NCBI GenBank assembly: GCA_004123355.1
Contig: SCHM01000003.1
Coordinates: forward strand, 5,537,058 to 5,601,057
From: Amphirosellinia nigrospora
Taxonomy: Eukaryota; Ascomycota; Sordariomycetes; Xylariales; Xylariaceae
Direction: 5' to 3'
Length of the DNA: 64,000 bases
This document shows, one piece after another, positions 36,213 to 48,965 of this stretch. The notes under the pieces are model-generated. The model was not told the DNA's origin. It saw nothing but the letters and a program-made list of their open reading frames with translations, and made no database searches. Positions within the stretch are counted from its first letter, which is position 1. Each line of letters starts with the position of its first letter. A program made the position numbers and the translations under genes.

Positions 36213-39200
36213 CTAGTCCCTCCGCCCGGCTTGTCCTTCCCGAACAGCAGCTAGGATGAGATCCTTGGCTTTTTCACAGCCTTCCCTTGAGCCTAGAATC
36301 TCGATAGCTTCATCTCTGGCTTGGTCGCGTGGGACATTAATTTTACATCACTCTGCTTCCGAATTGCATTGACCTTGGAACCACCAGTACCAATCACGAG
36401 GCGGTAGGTCGACGGATCGGGTAAGACAAGATAGCCAGTGCTGTTGTTCTTCTGAGCCTGCTCAAGAGCTGTTGTGATAGCTTTCTTGGCCTTTTCATGT
36501 TGTCTTGGTTCCCCTTTAAAACCCAAGGGATGTCGCCTTCTTCTGAAGACGCCACATCGACAATGACCCAGGAGTGGGCGTCCGCGGCCGCTTCCGCGGT
36601 CATCAGTGATTAGAGGAAGCGCCCCTGTGTTCCCTCTGGTATTTGGAGCCTTCGATTTAGCTGGGGGTTTTGGCCGGCATGATCGACTGTGACCTTGTGA
36701 TCGTTACGGAGTCGTCGAAGAACTGCCCATTCTCTGATATGGCGTTGTGATACTTCCGGGGAATTTGTATCGTTTCTCCCTGCGATTGCTTAGCCAGTGA
36801 TGAGATATGATCCTTGGCTTTCTCGACGTCCCCAGGCAGGCCGATTAATTTCACCCCTGTTAAGCCACTTCCTTGCCGAGGAATGTCAATAGATACATTG
36901 AACTGAGACTCGAGCTGTCGTTTAGCCTCACCACCACGACCAATGAGCGTTCGGTGCTTCTCAACTGGTACATCTAGGGTCTCTGTAACCTGGCTCTCCC
37001 GTTGTGAAACGAATGCTTCAATGCTCGCAACTTTGTCAACAATGTCGCTTCGCCCTTCAATCCGAATGCTATTACCATCAGCATCCTGTTTAGGAAACTG
37101 AACGGTACGAGCCTGCAAACGGCGATCCTCGGGCCCGCCAGCTTTGATGACAATGTCGCGCAGGGTAGAACCTATCACCAAGTTAGAAAAATGCTACTAG
37201 TAAATATTTTTAATGCGACCAGAGTCATACCTCCAGGCCCGATTAAGTTCTGTGCCACTTCCGGTCCACTTCTAGAGTCTTAAAGACGGTGTCATCGAAG
37301 ATAGCTTTCTTCTCTTCAAGCAGTTTCTTGGCTGAAGTGACTTGTTGCTTACTGCCCCTAATCGTAATCTCGACCACGGCGTCAGGAGCCTCGTTTCTAT
37401 CATTGGGGATATCGATCTTTGCCCCGGTAGTTTGGCGAAGTTCATCCATAGCAGCACCACCAGAGCCGATCAGGGATGGTAGTTGCTTTTGTTGTACAGC
37501 TACAGTCTCGGTGAAGGCATGTTCTTGGAGATATTGATATAAGGAGAATATCTCGTCCCGAGCCGCATCCGCGCCCTTCTTAGGTCCTCGAACCGTGACC
37601 TCGTAGGGCCTGCTGTCGTCGTGGCTTACTGGCTTCGCTTGCAACATCCGCGACAGACTCGTCATCCTTCCCAGGTTTAGATGTCTTAGGGAAGTTGATA
37701 TGAACACCATATCGATTCTGCAGCCGCAGGATTTGGCCGCCTTGTGCGCCAATAAGCTCCCTGTGAAACTTGGGTTCAATTTTGAGACTGTGGGTAGTCT
37801 CATCGGCCCATTGCCGACCAAGTGACGTAATATGCGATTTCGCCCTCTCAGCCTTTGCTTTCGGCCCTTTGAGTTCTACTTCTCCATTCTGGACTTGAAT
37901 ATCAACATCGAACTTCTCACGTAGCTCGTTGATATGGCTACCAGCCTTGCCAATGAGATGATTCGCAAATTTCTGTGGAAAGTCAAATTTCAAGGTAAAC
38001 CCGCGTTCTTTTTCATCCTCTTTCTCCTGCTCTACAAAAAGCAGTGGACTTATCGGCAAGCGATTTCACACTTGAAGTAGGGCCTCGCATAGTCACGGTC
38101 GTGCCCTTAACACTAACACGGACAGGGATGTCGCCGACAGCACGGGTTGTTGCGTCCTGCTCCTTCTTGATGAATTTACGTAATTTTTCTTGAAACCTAA
38201 GCTAAAATTAGCGTTACTCCAATGGTTTGCAAATGGTGCACGTACTTAGCTGGGACTTCAAGAGTAGCTGTTTTCGATCTTCTCCTGCTTATTGATCAGA
38301 TCAAGAACGTGGTTTTTGGCCTCGAGAAGTGCTTGCTGAAAGGTGCGAAGTTCCGAAGCAGTCGGAGTCTTTTGGGGAACCTCGTATGCTTCTGCGCCAA
38401 CTTCTGGTCCCTCGTATACCAGGAGAACAGGCAGCTCGGCCTCCGCGCCATCTGGAACAACCATAAGAACGCCAAATGAGCTCTGTAACTTGGACCTGAT
38501 ATCGCTGCGTAGATAAGAGTGAAAAAAAGGGTCAACTGGAACAGTTACTAAGCGAGGGCGGATGGCCATTGACGATAGAGCTCATCTCTTTCTGTGCTTT
38601 AAGAGCATTCTTGCCTTCTCGAGCGTATAATTCCCAAGGGCTGGTTATGCCACTTGTATATGGCGTGTTAATATTGATCTTGTATAATTTTTCCAGCCGT
38701 TCAATCTCCTTTCTCTGGCGAAGATAGCGGGCAAGGTCCCGGGTGTATGCAGATTCGCCGCCCGGGCATGCCTGTGGTGTTTCGCCACATTGAAAACAGA
38801 GGTATGCACCTGGGTGGCCAATTCCATAGCCTTCTCGAGGCCGTTCGAAACATCATCAACCAAGCCAACAACCGTGACGGTATCGACACCATGTTCGCTG
38901 GGGAGGATTACAACACAATTAGTATCAGCGAAGAACTCGTCTGATGGGATACCGCGTTCTCCGATGATAAATTGATGAGCGCCATGGCGAATGTCCACCT
39001 GGTCCATATGTAGTTGATTCTGTAGTTCTTGTACTCTGCGCTCGATCGCAGCTCTTGCAGCTTGAACTGCGGCGCGCTCGCCCGCAAGTTGAATATAGTT
39101 GTCATTGAGAGCAGGGGTAAAAGCGGGTCGCTGCCCAGGTGCTGGCATTTGGGGTACCTGAGAAGCCCACGGCAGATGCGGCGGCACCCGGATCTGGACA

Positions 39201-40235
39201 CCATGCTCAGTCTCAAGCCCATGGGCCAGACTGTTGTTTGGTCCAGCAATGAAGGGGTAGAATTCCGCCGGGATAGACTTCAGCTTTGTATTTGCATTAG
39301 CTGAGCGTTCTCCGACAATCTTCTCGATTAGTTGGCGAGCTAAAGCAGCAGTATGGGTGTTGCCTTCAATTACTACATCAATCATAGCATCATCATCCTC
39401 ATCCATGTTGACAGTAGCTTCATTGACCTTGGGCATCTGTATTCTCGCACCAGATTTCTCCTGTATGGATTTGATCGTAGCACCTTGCTTGCCGATAATA
39501 TGGGCTCGAGTGGACTGCGGAATCGAGACAGTGACAGTTTCCTATATAAATGTATTAGCCGGCAAAGAAACACACAAGAGTGGTGGTGCGGGGCATTTAC
39601 CTTGCGGCCAATTTGTGAAACAAGGTCACGCAAAGCTTGCTGTGCCTTATCCTGGGGGCCAGAGGCCTCAAACTTCAGCTGGCCACCAGGTCCAGTAGCC
39701 ATTGTAATGACGGCCCGAGACTTGCGGTTGATGTCTTTTATGATGTCCGGGATCGGACGTTTCAACTGGGCGCGCGGGAGGAGCGAGGACGAAGGCAGCA
39801 TGATGGTCTCCACGTTGCGACCAGGAATGGCCATTGGCGGAGGCACGCCCGTCGGCGTGGCGAGTCCAGACGTAGGCGTAGATGTACGCGGAGTGCCGTT
39901 AGCCGACCATGAGGTGCCATTTGCATTTCCATTTGCGCCGCCCTTGACGGTGGCCCAAATGGGAGGATAGCTGGTCTTGGGAGCCGCGGTCTTGGGCACG
40001 CCGAGCTCGGGGAAAGCCTCGTGGGATTGAGTGTCAAGGCCCGTCGAGCCACCAGCTGGCTGTTTGCCAGCAGATTTGGCAGACATAGTAGGAGTCCAGG
40101 TAGCGTCAGTAGAAGGGGCGGCAGCGGTTGAGGGCTTGGCTTCGTCGTCAGGCGCATCCTCAATGGTGACCGGCAGGGGTGCTGGGCATGCTTCTGGAGA
40201 AGCGCGGCAGCAGCGGAAACTTCCTCAGACGCCAT
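36213..40235 (-). CDS. SCP160: SCP160/vigilin multi-KH-domain RNA-binding protein
   Basis: The vigilin/Scp160 family binds mRNA and polysomes at the ER with many tandem KH domains. ATG 40235 gives MASEEVSAAALLQKHAQHP; then a one-base step at the C run near 40185, and SHEAFPELGVPK. KH cores with the GxxG loop recur: ARAHIIGKQGATIKS-like, FANHLIGKAGSHINELRE, FHRELIGAQGGQILRLQ, LPSLIGSGGAAMDELRQ, HRTLIGRGGEAKRQLES and YRLVIGTGGSKVNAIRKQ. Introns are at 39542-39600, 38505-38548, 38197-38245 and 37172-37230, some of only 44-59 nt. The C-terminus (REGCEKAKDLILAAVREGQA) reaches the stop at 36213 after a one-base step near 36340. Several other steps occur (near 38040, 37620, 37250, 36690). About 1,270 residues, close to yeast Scp160. 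Confidence 0.92.
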
Positions 40236-43200
40236 TGTCTCAAATCTATAGATTAAAAGTGAGCGAGAAGCATGGAGGTGATATGCTAGCAAAGTAGTAC
40301 GAGAGCTACTATTGGCCTGGAGGAGACAGGGAATGATTCGCCAGGCTCGCTTGAAGCCGGCGCAAGGCAATTCGTCGGTGTAGACGAATGACGACGGATT
40401 GGTACCAACCTACTTTTTTTTTTTGCACTATGCAACTCGAAACAGCGGGGAAATTCCCAATTGATTACTCAACGATCAGGTCGAGCAATGACAGGTAAAC
40501 AGATAGACAATTACACGTGGAGCGGTAGTACCGACACTGTGGGGGATACCAGAGAGACGGAGACGGGACGGAGACGGAGGAGCAGCTGCAGAGGAAACTA
40601 GAACATGTTGCACAGCGGATGCGGGCGGGCTGCTTGTCAACGGAGAGGGGCGGTGCTGAGTGATAAATGTATGAGACGCCACGGCGGGAGAGGAAGGGCA
40701 GGATGAGAATGGGAAGTGGGAAGAGAGAGCTTGCGTAGACGGACGAAACGGTGACGGGGTTTGACAGTTGTTCAAAAAGGGTTGCTTAATAGCGTCTGGT
40801 AGATGGATGGCCTCTGCTTTGCTCAACAACCTAGACTATACTAGTGTAGTCCAGCTATCTTGGGGGACCCCACCCGTTCTAGTCTCGATTTAGCTTTTTG
40901 GGGTGCCTAGTTAGCACCTAGTTAGAACCCGTCTAGCCAGGTAGTGACTACCGAGAAAGCGAGCAAATCTGGTGGAGAAGTGTTGGCGAGGTTCGTCCAT
41001 TGCCCCACAGGGTCCCCAATTTTACACCATCTCGGCACACTTACCAGACACTTACGGCTTGAGAGAGACAGTTCAACAGTAGGGGACAGGTCGCCCAGCG
41101 AGAACCTTCTGGGTAGTAGACCGAAGGACCTAGAAAAGCCTAAGAATTGAGAAACAACATTCATTCCTACTTACAGTGTTGATTTAGGCCAATCCTGCTT
41201 TAGAATTACTCACCTTAAGGTATCTAGTCTTATCGTTTTCGGAAACTTACAGAAAAGAAAACCCTTAAGATTTTGAGATTTTGAGATTTTGCAACGAGTT
41301 CCCCACCACCTCCAACCATACCCCGAGAAACCTTGAGCTTCGCAGTTGTACGCCATTCAATCTCGATGTCTAGTTGTATTCTTGGTAAAATGGAAATTAT
41401 AATTATCGGAGAGTTTCGCAGCACATGGACTTACGCACTAGTCTCGCTGCAGTTATTCAGCAGTTGAGAATACGTGCACGTTTCATAACTCAACTAAAAG
41501 GGTGATGACCTAATATCTACCTAGGCAATATCTGTGTGCGCCATATGAAGAAGGGTGTCGGTCTTCCAATGATGATATGCAAAGCAAGCAGAGCCTTGTA
41601 CCAATCTAATTCGAGCCCCTGCGAAGCCCACTCGCCTGTGTATGTAGCCATCCACGAGCCTATCGCTGTATGTCACGAACATCGCGAGCTGCCATTTGCC
41701 GATCTTGTGCATCGTCGTCCAATCTTTAGACATCTACGCCCGCCACAACGCGACACCATGGCCCGCAGGCGGCAGGCCTCTGCAACGGTAGAGCCACTCG
41801 CAACCTTGACAACGGATCTGAGAGGTTAGGGCTGGGCCACATTGCTGGAAATAGGTATATTCCATTCTGATCAGAACGTTCGACTGTCTACCGCATAAAA
41901 TACCCCCGTTCCGTGGCGTGCTGCAACGATACTCTGTTCTAGGTAATTTGACTACATTCCCCAAACTTGGTGTTTGGTAGGACAGGATAGGCTCCATCAC
42001 GCGCGTACGACGCAGCACGGCTTGAAAGCCAACCATGCTATAAAGATAACATGCCACATTCGGTATGTAGGGAAAAAAGAGGGCAGTAGTGAGTATCCAC
42101 TGCTTCAGGTGAAGCTTGATCCAAGTCTTCACTTTACGAGTTGGGGACAGATATAAGTAAGGAGGAAATTATGAAAGGGCGGCGTTAGTCGATTCGACAC
42201 CGTTCACCGTTGATTTAGACCTGAAACACATTCGATACTCTGCACAAATCAGGAAGCGCCGCCAAATGCAGCCAACTACAGAGGTACCTGTTTTAGCCGG
42301 CACCTAATTGTTAGAGCATGCAGACTAGAAGTAAGCCTATCGGAAAATTGGTCATCTATTGACGGCGAAGAAGCAGGTCAGCGGGGATGATATGAAGGTA
42401 AGAGACCAAACTCTCTGAATGAAACGACTATATCTCCTGATACTAGACTCCTAACTTTTGGTACTATACCAGAATAGGTACGTATCCTATATAATACCTT
42501 TTAATGAACACGACGTCATCCCAGGTGCCGATTCCAAGCCAAGACGATGAGCCCCTCCAAGAGTTGAAGTTTGAATCGAGTTGCAATCAAGCTGAACGAA
42601 GCTAGGCGTTACAAAGAAAAAACAGTATCAAATAGATCCCATCGAGTGAATACTGTCACACTATTCATGCCTTAATTGAGTGTTTCAGTCATTGGGACCC
42701 GAGTGGGAGTATACTTCAGGCCAAGATGCCTTCTATGCACTTTGAGAGATCCCAACCAAGCACTAGTATCATGAACTCCTCAGTGACTGACGCAAATTTA
42801 CTTCCACCCACGTATCTTCTAGTTGCTGACAAGGGACCAACAGCCGTTCGTATTCAGGAAGCTGTTCTTCACGGCCAATATCGGCATTTATGCAGTGCAA
42901 CATTTCCGCCGTAGCTGGACTACCAACGAATTGAGTACACGCCAGGTCCCCGTTCCGAGCACGACGACCCGAGCGTTCAGCCCTTTAAATGTTTTGCTGG
43001 ATGTAACCGAGGTTTATCCATCAAGCCACCGGCCATCGAATGTTACTGCACTCTGCCCGCTGACAAAGAATGAGAAAAGCCATTTATTACCAGGGAGGTG
43101 AGATTAGCTCGTCCCCAGATATAGACACGAAGACAGTTCCTGGCGTGAACTGGATAGTTGATTGGCGGACGAGCAAAACATACGAGATGTCATATTTGAG

Positions 43201-44258
43201 ACGAGGGCGTCAAGGGAGACGAGATAGATGGAAAAACAGTAAAAAACTGTGAAATACCTACAATACTTGTGAAAAAGAAAAGGGAGACAATTTGTACGTG
43301 ATAGCGGGGACCCCTTCCCTTATATCTAATGTACCATCATCGTGTGGTTCTCTGAAGGCCGCCTTCCGTAAACCAAATGCTAACCTACCTGCTTAGTATC
43401 TTATTTGTACTACCTGCACGCTATCTAAATCACGGCAATCTAAACACCATGGTACAGAGCACTGCAATGTACCTTTGGATTGTACAAATATAAATAGCAA
43501 GATCAAGTAACAAAATTCCCTATTGTGGTTGACTCCACCATCAACCACCCTCTCTTGTACAAGTACGTGGACGTACCGGGGTTGTTTAGCGACCTCGATA
43601 GCCTACCTACCGCCTACCTAGAGGTTCAGTTACAAGTCATTAGCCCGCCTACCCGTTGATGCAAAACGGCCGATACCGTGGACCAGCCCACCATAAAGCA
43701 AAAGGGAAAGGGGAAAAGGGAAAAGAGGTTCGTTCGCATGTGTGGGAGTGGGATGATGGGCGCATGTCAGCGGTGAAAGAAGCAGTACATACAGCTGTAA
43801 GTACTTTCTGTCGCTCGTTATCTCGTCCCTCCCACGCCCTAGCCTGGCCCAGCATCGCTGCAGCCGTCATCATCGTCGTCGTCGCCGCTCAAGCGGATGG
43901 TTAGTTGGTTCCATTGTACCGATTCGGACAGGAAAGGCCATCTATAACCTTGGACGTTGCTTATTTAGATACCTGGCTATTTCTCAGCAGCCCCCTCCCC
44001 CGGACCCCAGACTACCTACTACCTCTAAGTACTTACCTACATAGTACTTACATACAGTACGGCGATATTACCAGTATAGCCCGCTTAAACGCTGTGTCCT
44101 GCCCCCCTACATCCTGTTTTCAGCCCCGTTGCGGCAGTTAGTCAGTCAACCAGCCAGTCAGCCAGCCAGCCAGCCAGTGCGTCAATCGGCCCTCCTTTCT
44201 GCCTCCCGCTTCCCCGCCGTTTGTGGTAATAAGCGGTTCGGATTAGATAGTAAAAAAG
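40236..44258. other. 4-kb divergent intergenic region, SCP160 / STE20
   Basis: This is the longest gene-free stretch in the window. Several frames of 60-130 codons exist (for example 41734-42132 minus) but are compositionally random. TACCTA/TAGGTA clusters occur near 43380-43625, and a triple GATTTTGA repeat at 41270-41291. A CAGC/CAGT tetranucleotide repeat lies just upstream of STE20. Part is probably the long 5' leader and regulatory region expected of a signalling kinase gene. Confidence 0.5.
44142..44178 (+). repeat. CAGC/CAGT tetranucleotide repeat
   Basis: Imperfect 4-bp repeat (CAGT/CAGC/CAAC units), ending about 80 bp upstream of the STE20 start and probably inside its 5' UTR. Confidence 0.85.
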
Positions 44259-47200
44259 ATGGATTGGGACATGGACAATCCCAATTCTGTCGGCCATCAA
44301 CCATATCAACAACACCAACAACCACAGCAGCAGCGGCAGCAGCAGCAGTCGTCGGTGTCGTCGTCGCAGTCGTCGTCGCAGTCGCACCGCCGCAAGCTCA
44401 CCAAGAAACCGCCGTCACAGTTTCAACAACACGCGCACAGCTACTCCGTTACGAGCGACGGGCGCTTTGACGCCCAATCCCTACAGAGCAAACGGAGCTC
44501 CAGCAGTTTAAAGCGAGCTCCTAGTGCTCCACTCCAGAATACTGGTAGATCTTCTAACGCGTCAAACAACTCATCACCCGACACCCTCCTCCTGCTCCTC
44601 ATTCTCAGTCTTATTCTCATCCTCACCCGTCTGCGCCTCCGCCTTCTGCTCCCCTTCTTTCCTTCAACAGCAGCAATAGCAGCGCTTTCGCCCGCTCTCT
44701 CCCGTCCTTCAACCCGGCGACCTCCCCCCGATAACCCTTTCCCCTTCCTACCAAGCCGCCGCCCCGCTCCCGTCTCAGCCTCCCACACCCACTCCTCGCC
44801 GCCCACCAGTGCTACTGCGACATTCCCCGCTACTAGTGCTTCTGCCGGCCGCAACAGCGGCATCTGGCGCTGGCGCTGGTATTGGCATTGGCATTGGGAT
44901 AGGCATTGGCCCCAGCAGCGGTGGTAGCACTGCCCATCAACGTCGACTCGTAACCAGAACCAAAATAAGGATTATCCCTACAACTACCACTATCAGCAGC
45001 AAAAGCAGCAGCAGCAGCAGCAGCAGCATTCGTCAGGTTCACAACCTATGTCGCTGCGACCCCTTCACTCCAAGACGTCCGAAGACTTTGTCGGGGCTCC
45101 CTTCGACGGCGAGACCATCCTCAGCCAACTCGACAAGGCTGCCGCCCGCGCACCGGCTGTCTATCAAGATACTCCACGCACTGTCCATCCTCCTCCGCTT
45201 CCGTTATCCTCCGACCCACGTATGATGAGCCCTTCACTTCGCCGTTCCGCCAGCTTCTCTGTCGCCAATGTCACCATGTCTGAGAAGTCCCAAGCCACCC
45301 GCGTCAACGATGTCCCCATCATTGCCTCGAAGCGGTATTCCGACGAGTCCAAGGAGTCCAAGGGACCGAGTATGTTGAGGAAAAAATCTGGCTTCTCCGG
45401 TCTCATGAGCACGTTAGTGGGGTCGCCAAAGAAACCCGTCATCTCAGCGCCAGAGAATCCAGTTCATGTCACGCATGTGGGATATGATAGTACTACTGGC
45501 CAGTTTACGGTTCGTCTGAGTTTCTGTGTTGTCTGGTCTTTAATCGCCTACCGCTCAGGTGACGTCAGACGCTGTTCGATGTGTGCTAATTCCGTATCTC
45601 TTGACAGGGTCTACCTAAAGAATGGCAGCGTCTCATCAACGAGAGTGGCATCCCTGAGAATGCTCAGAGGGAAAACCCACAGATGATTGCGGATATCGTA
45701 ACTTTCTACAAAGAAACTACTGAGAGGCCTCACGAAGATGATTTCTTGAAAAGTTTCACGATGTCAGGGCTCCGGAGCTTCGCACCCCATCAGGAGGAAT
45801 GGTAACATCTACCGGCATCTATTCGCCAAACCTAGCTGGTATGTCACCTATGATTAGCCCACCAGCAAGTCCGAGATTTCCAATCGTAAATAATGAAGGC
45901 ACCTTTGAAAACCCCGCGCCCCACCACCGGTTCCTGTACCAGGAAAGAGCCCAGTGCTTCATACAGCCAGAGATCATCCAAATCTCCAGCCCAGTCGCCC
46001 GGCGCCGAAGCCCCCAGTCTCCCTGCAAACTCGAATGCAACCGCAACCACATCCACAGTCACAATATCCAGCTAAAGACTCTGGTATCGGTATATCACAG
46101 CCTGGCGAAGACTTGCCAGCCCTCGCTTATGCTCCGCCGCCCAAGGAGAGCAGTGTCCCTATGTTACCTGAAGAACTCAGATCGAGATCGAACTCTCGAG
46201 TCAATGGATCCTCGCCCTATGGTCCCCACACTCCCCAGGCTCCTCCTAGTCAACCTTCCCCAGCGACGCATGCTACTTACCAACAACAGCTGATGCAGCA
46301 ACAACAGGAACAGGCGATTTCACAGGCTCAGGCAGCGATGAAGGGCCAATTAGGGAGGTCACAAAGTACAAGACAACCCTCAACACAGCCCTCTAGCACA
46401 AGGACGCAACATCCGCGACCGCCTGAGGCTAACGGAGGCGCCGGCGGTCCACCGACGCAAGCACGACCTCGCAACAGAACTCGACAAAGCCAGAGCACGA
46501 CCATGGATGTTGCGGCAGCCTTGAAAAGAATTTGCTCAGAAGGCGACCCACGAGAAATCTACAGAGGGTTTACCAAAATTGGACAGGGTGCGTCTGGCGG
46601 TGTCTACACTGGTCACGAAAGAGGCACAAACCGGTTGGTAGCTATTAAACAGATGAACCTGGAGCAGCAGCCCAAAAAAGACCTCATTATCAACGAAATT
46701 CTAGTCATGAAAGACAGTCTGCATCCAAACATTGTTAACTTCATTGATAGCTATCTATGCGGCGGCGAATTATGGGTCATCATGGAATATATGGAAGGCG
46801 GCAGTTTAACTGACGTGGTTACCTTCAATATTATGACCGAGGGTCAAATAGCATCAGTCTGCAGGGAGACTCTAAAAGGTCTTCAGCATCTACATTCCAA
46901 AGGGGTGATCCACAGAGATATCAAATCTGACAATATATTATTGTCATTGGATGGTAACATCAAGCTCAGTATGTTTTCGTCTCCTCTTTATCAAGACTAT
47001 GCAAGATTATGCAAGACTAACGATTTGGGAACAGCCGATTTTGGGTTTTGTGCTCAGATCAACGAGGCCCATAACAAACGTACGACGATGGTGGGAACAC
47101 CTTACTGGATGGCACCAGAGGTCGTCACCAGAAAGGAATACGGTCGGAAGGTCGACATCTGGTCTCTTGGCATCATGGCAATCGAAATGATCGAAGGAGA

Positions 47201-47556
47201 GCCACCATACCTAACAGAATCCCCACTTCGTGCCTTGTGGCTTATTGCTACGAATGGTACACCTCAAATCAAAGAGGAGCATGCGCTGTCCGCCGTATTT
47301 AGGGACTTCCTCTATTTTGCTTTGAAAGTGGACCCAGAAAAGAGAGCGAGTGCTCACGATCTCCTTCGGGTAAGCTATCCATCACCTCGGGTCAGATAGG
47401 AGACTTTATAGACTAATTCACGCCAGCACGATTTTATGAAGTTATGTGTCGATCTAGGGTCATTGCCCCCTGGTTCGGGCTGCAAGAGAAGCTCGGGCCC
47501 AGGAGAAAGCTCGGAAGGGAGTTAAAGTCACCAACTCAACCTCCCTCAAATCATGA
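44259..47556 (+). CDS. STE20: STE20/PAK-family Ser/Thr protein kinase
   Basis: A p21-activated kinase that binds Cdc42/Rac and activates MAPK cascades and polarity. ATG 44259 gives [21 protein letters not shown] disordered N-terminus contains poly-Gln and Gly-Ile dipeptide repeats. The CRIB domain is [20 protein letters not shown], then QFT, split by intron 45510-45607, then [15 protein letters not shown]. There is no PH domain, so this is STE20 and not CLA4. Kinase motifs: [40 protein letters not shown] (across intron 46969-47034), [15 protein letters not shown] and [20 protein letters not shown]. Intron 47370-47426 precedes [20 protein letters not shown], which requires two more C at 47466-47470, ending at TGA 47554-47556. 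Other frame steps fall in the N-terminal low-complexity part and near 45790 and 45950. Confidence 0.94.
45004..45027 (+). repeat. CAG/AGC trinucleotide repeat in STE20 coding sequence
   Basis: About eight AGC/CAG units. In the frame leading into [14 protein letters not shown] they encode [11 protein letters not shown], a poly-Gln run preceding the CRIB region. Confidence 0.9.
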
Positions 47557-48965
47557 GGAGTGAGGGATGGAGCCGTAGTACATACCACTAGCTTGGATAG
47601 TTGCATATACTTGAGGCATATTGCCGGCGCATTATTGATCCTGCCTGCGTAGCGCAGGGCATATTCCGAAGTGCCCTCGCACGTGGTTCTATCGAGATAG
47701 ATCGGCCAGGACTGGCAGGCAAGCAATTGGATCGAAGCAGCGCGTTTTATTTACGTATCTATCGCAAAGGCGACAGATTTCTTTCTTTACTCGGACGTCA
47801 GGAATTACGAGATCCCGCTCCAAGTACACTTGTACATAGCAAGTTGATACCACTGTTCTAGAAGATTTCCTCGGGCGACCAAGATCTACGCCATTCGAAC
47901 CGCCCATCTAGGACCCATCTTTACTAGACGCGCAGATGCGTTCAAGATAGCTAGCATCACCAGTCATTTCCTCATTAGAAAACTCAGTCCCAACGAGAAG
48001 TGAGGGTAAATATCCAAAACACCGAAGCAATTCCAAAAAGGAAGCCCTGATATTAGCGCAATGAAAGCTCAAATATGATGGATGTGTTATTGTGATACGT
48101 GTACTTGAAAGACCAGTTCCGTTTGACAGCAGCGACTAATGACAGATCAGTTTCCAGCAGTATGAGCGGTGGGCTCATTCATAGCTAGAAAGGATCGTCA
48201 TTCACTCCCATAACAAATACGAATGCCTATTTTACCATTCAAAAATGCGAACAAGAACGCCAGTCAAGTCAAATACCCAATCAAGACGATTGAGTATCCG
48301 CGTTATATTACGATACTTTTAGAATTCGCTCGCTCCTCTCCATGTGAAGATAGCTCTACCGTATAGGTCCATGCAATGCAACTCTAGTCTATCAAGGTAT
48401 ATCCCTTTTTTGTTCCATCCCGCCCATGTAGTACAGCTCTAGATAGACTCTGGAAAGAACCTCTTCGGTCTTCCCAACCCTTGTCGGTATTAAACATTTG
48501 ATACTTGGTGCTCCACTAAATTCGTAATTCCTCCCTTCAAGATTCCATCTTTCTTTTCTTTTTTTTACCGCCGTTCCGTGCGCCGTCGCAAATCTACGCG
48601 GGTCCATCCGCTGTGTGCGCGGTTGTCCCAATCTATTGAGAAATCTAGGAGAAAACGCTCATGTAGTATGATCATTCGTGGGGAGGTTAGGCGTGGAAGC
48701 ATGGGCGTCTTGCCGTTTTCCCGAGACGCTGCAGAGCACGCAAGCGAAACCCCTGGTGTGAACTTGCTGTGATGCGCTTGCACATGCGTGCGTGCGTCAC
48801 CCCCGCATGAACACGAAGAGGAGTTACGTGTGCTCGGCTAAATAGCAGAGCCGCAGGACGCACGCTGGCGGACACGTTGTGTCCGCTCCACTAACCAGCC
48901 GGATTAGATGACCTGCCTCGCCTCGGTGGGGACAAAGTGCGGCGGGATGTGTAGCATGCAGCCCC
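47557..48965. other. Intergenic, convergent 3' ends
   Basis: 1.4 kb between STE20 (+) and the SDR gene (-). I find no coding frame with recognisable sequence, no RNA gene and no repeat. Confidence 0.45.

Noticed and set aside
41734-42132. 132-codon minus frame upstream of STE20
   Set aside because: No recognisable features; a Cys/Trp/Tyr mix typical of random sequence, with no splice context.
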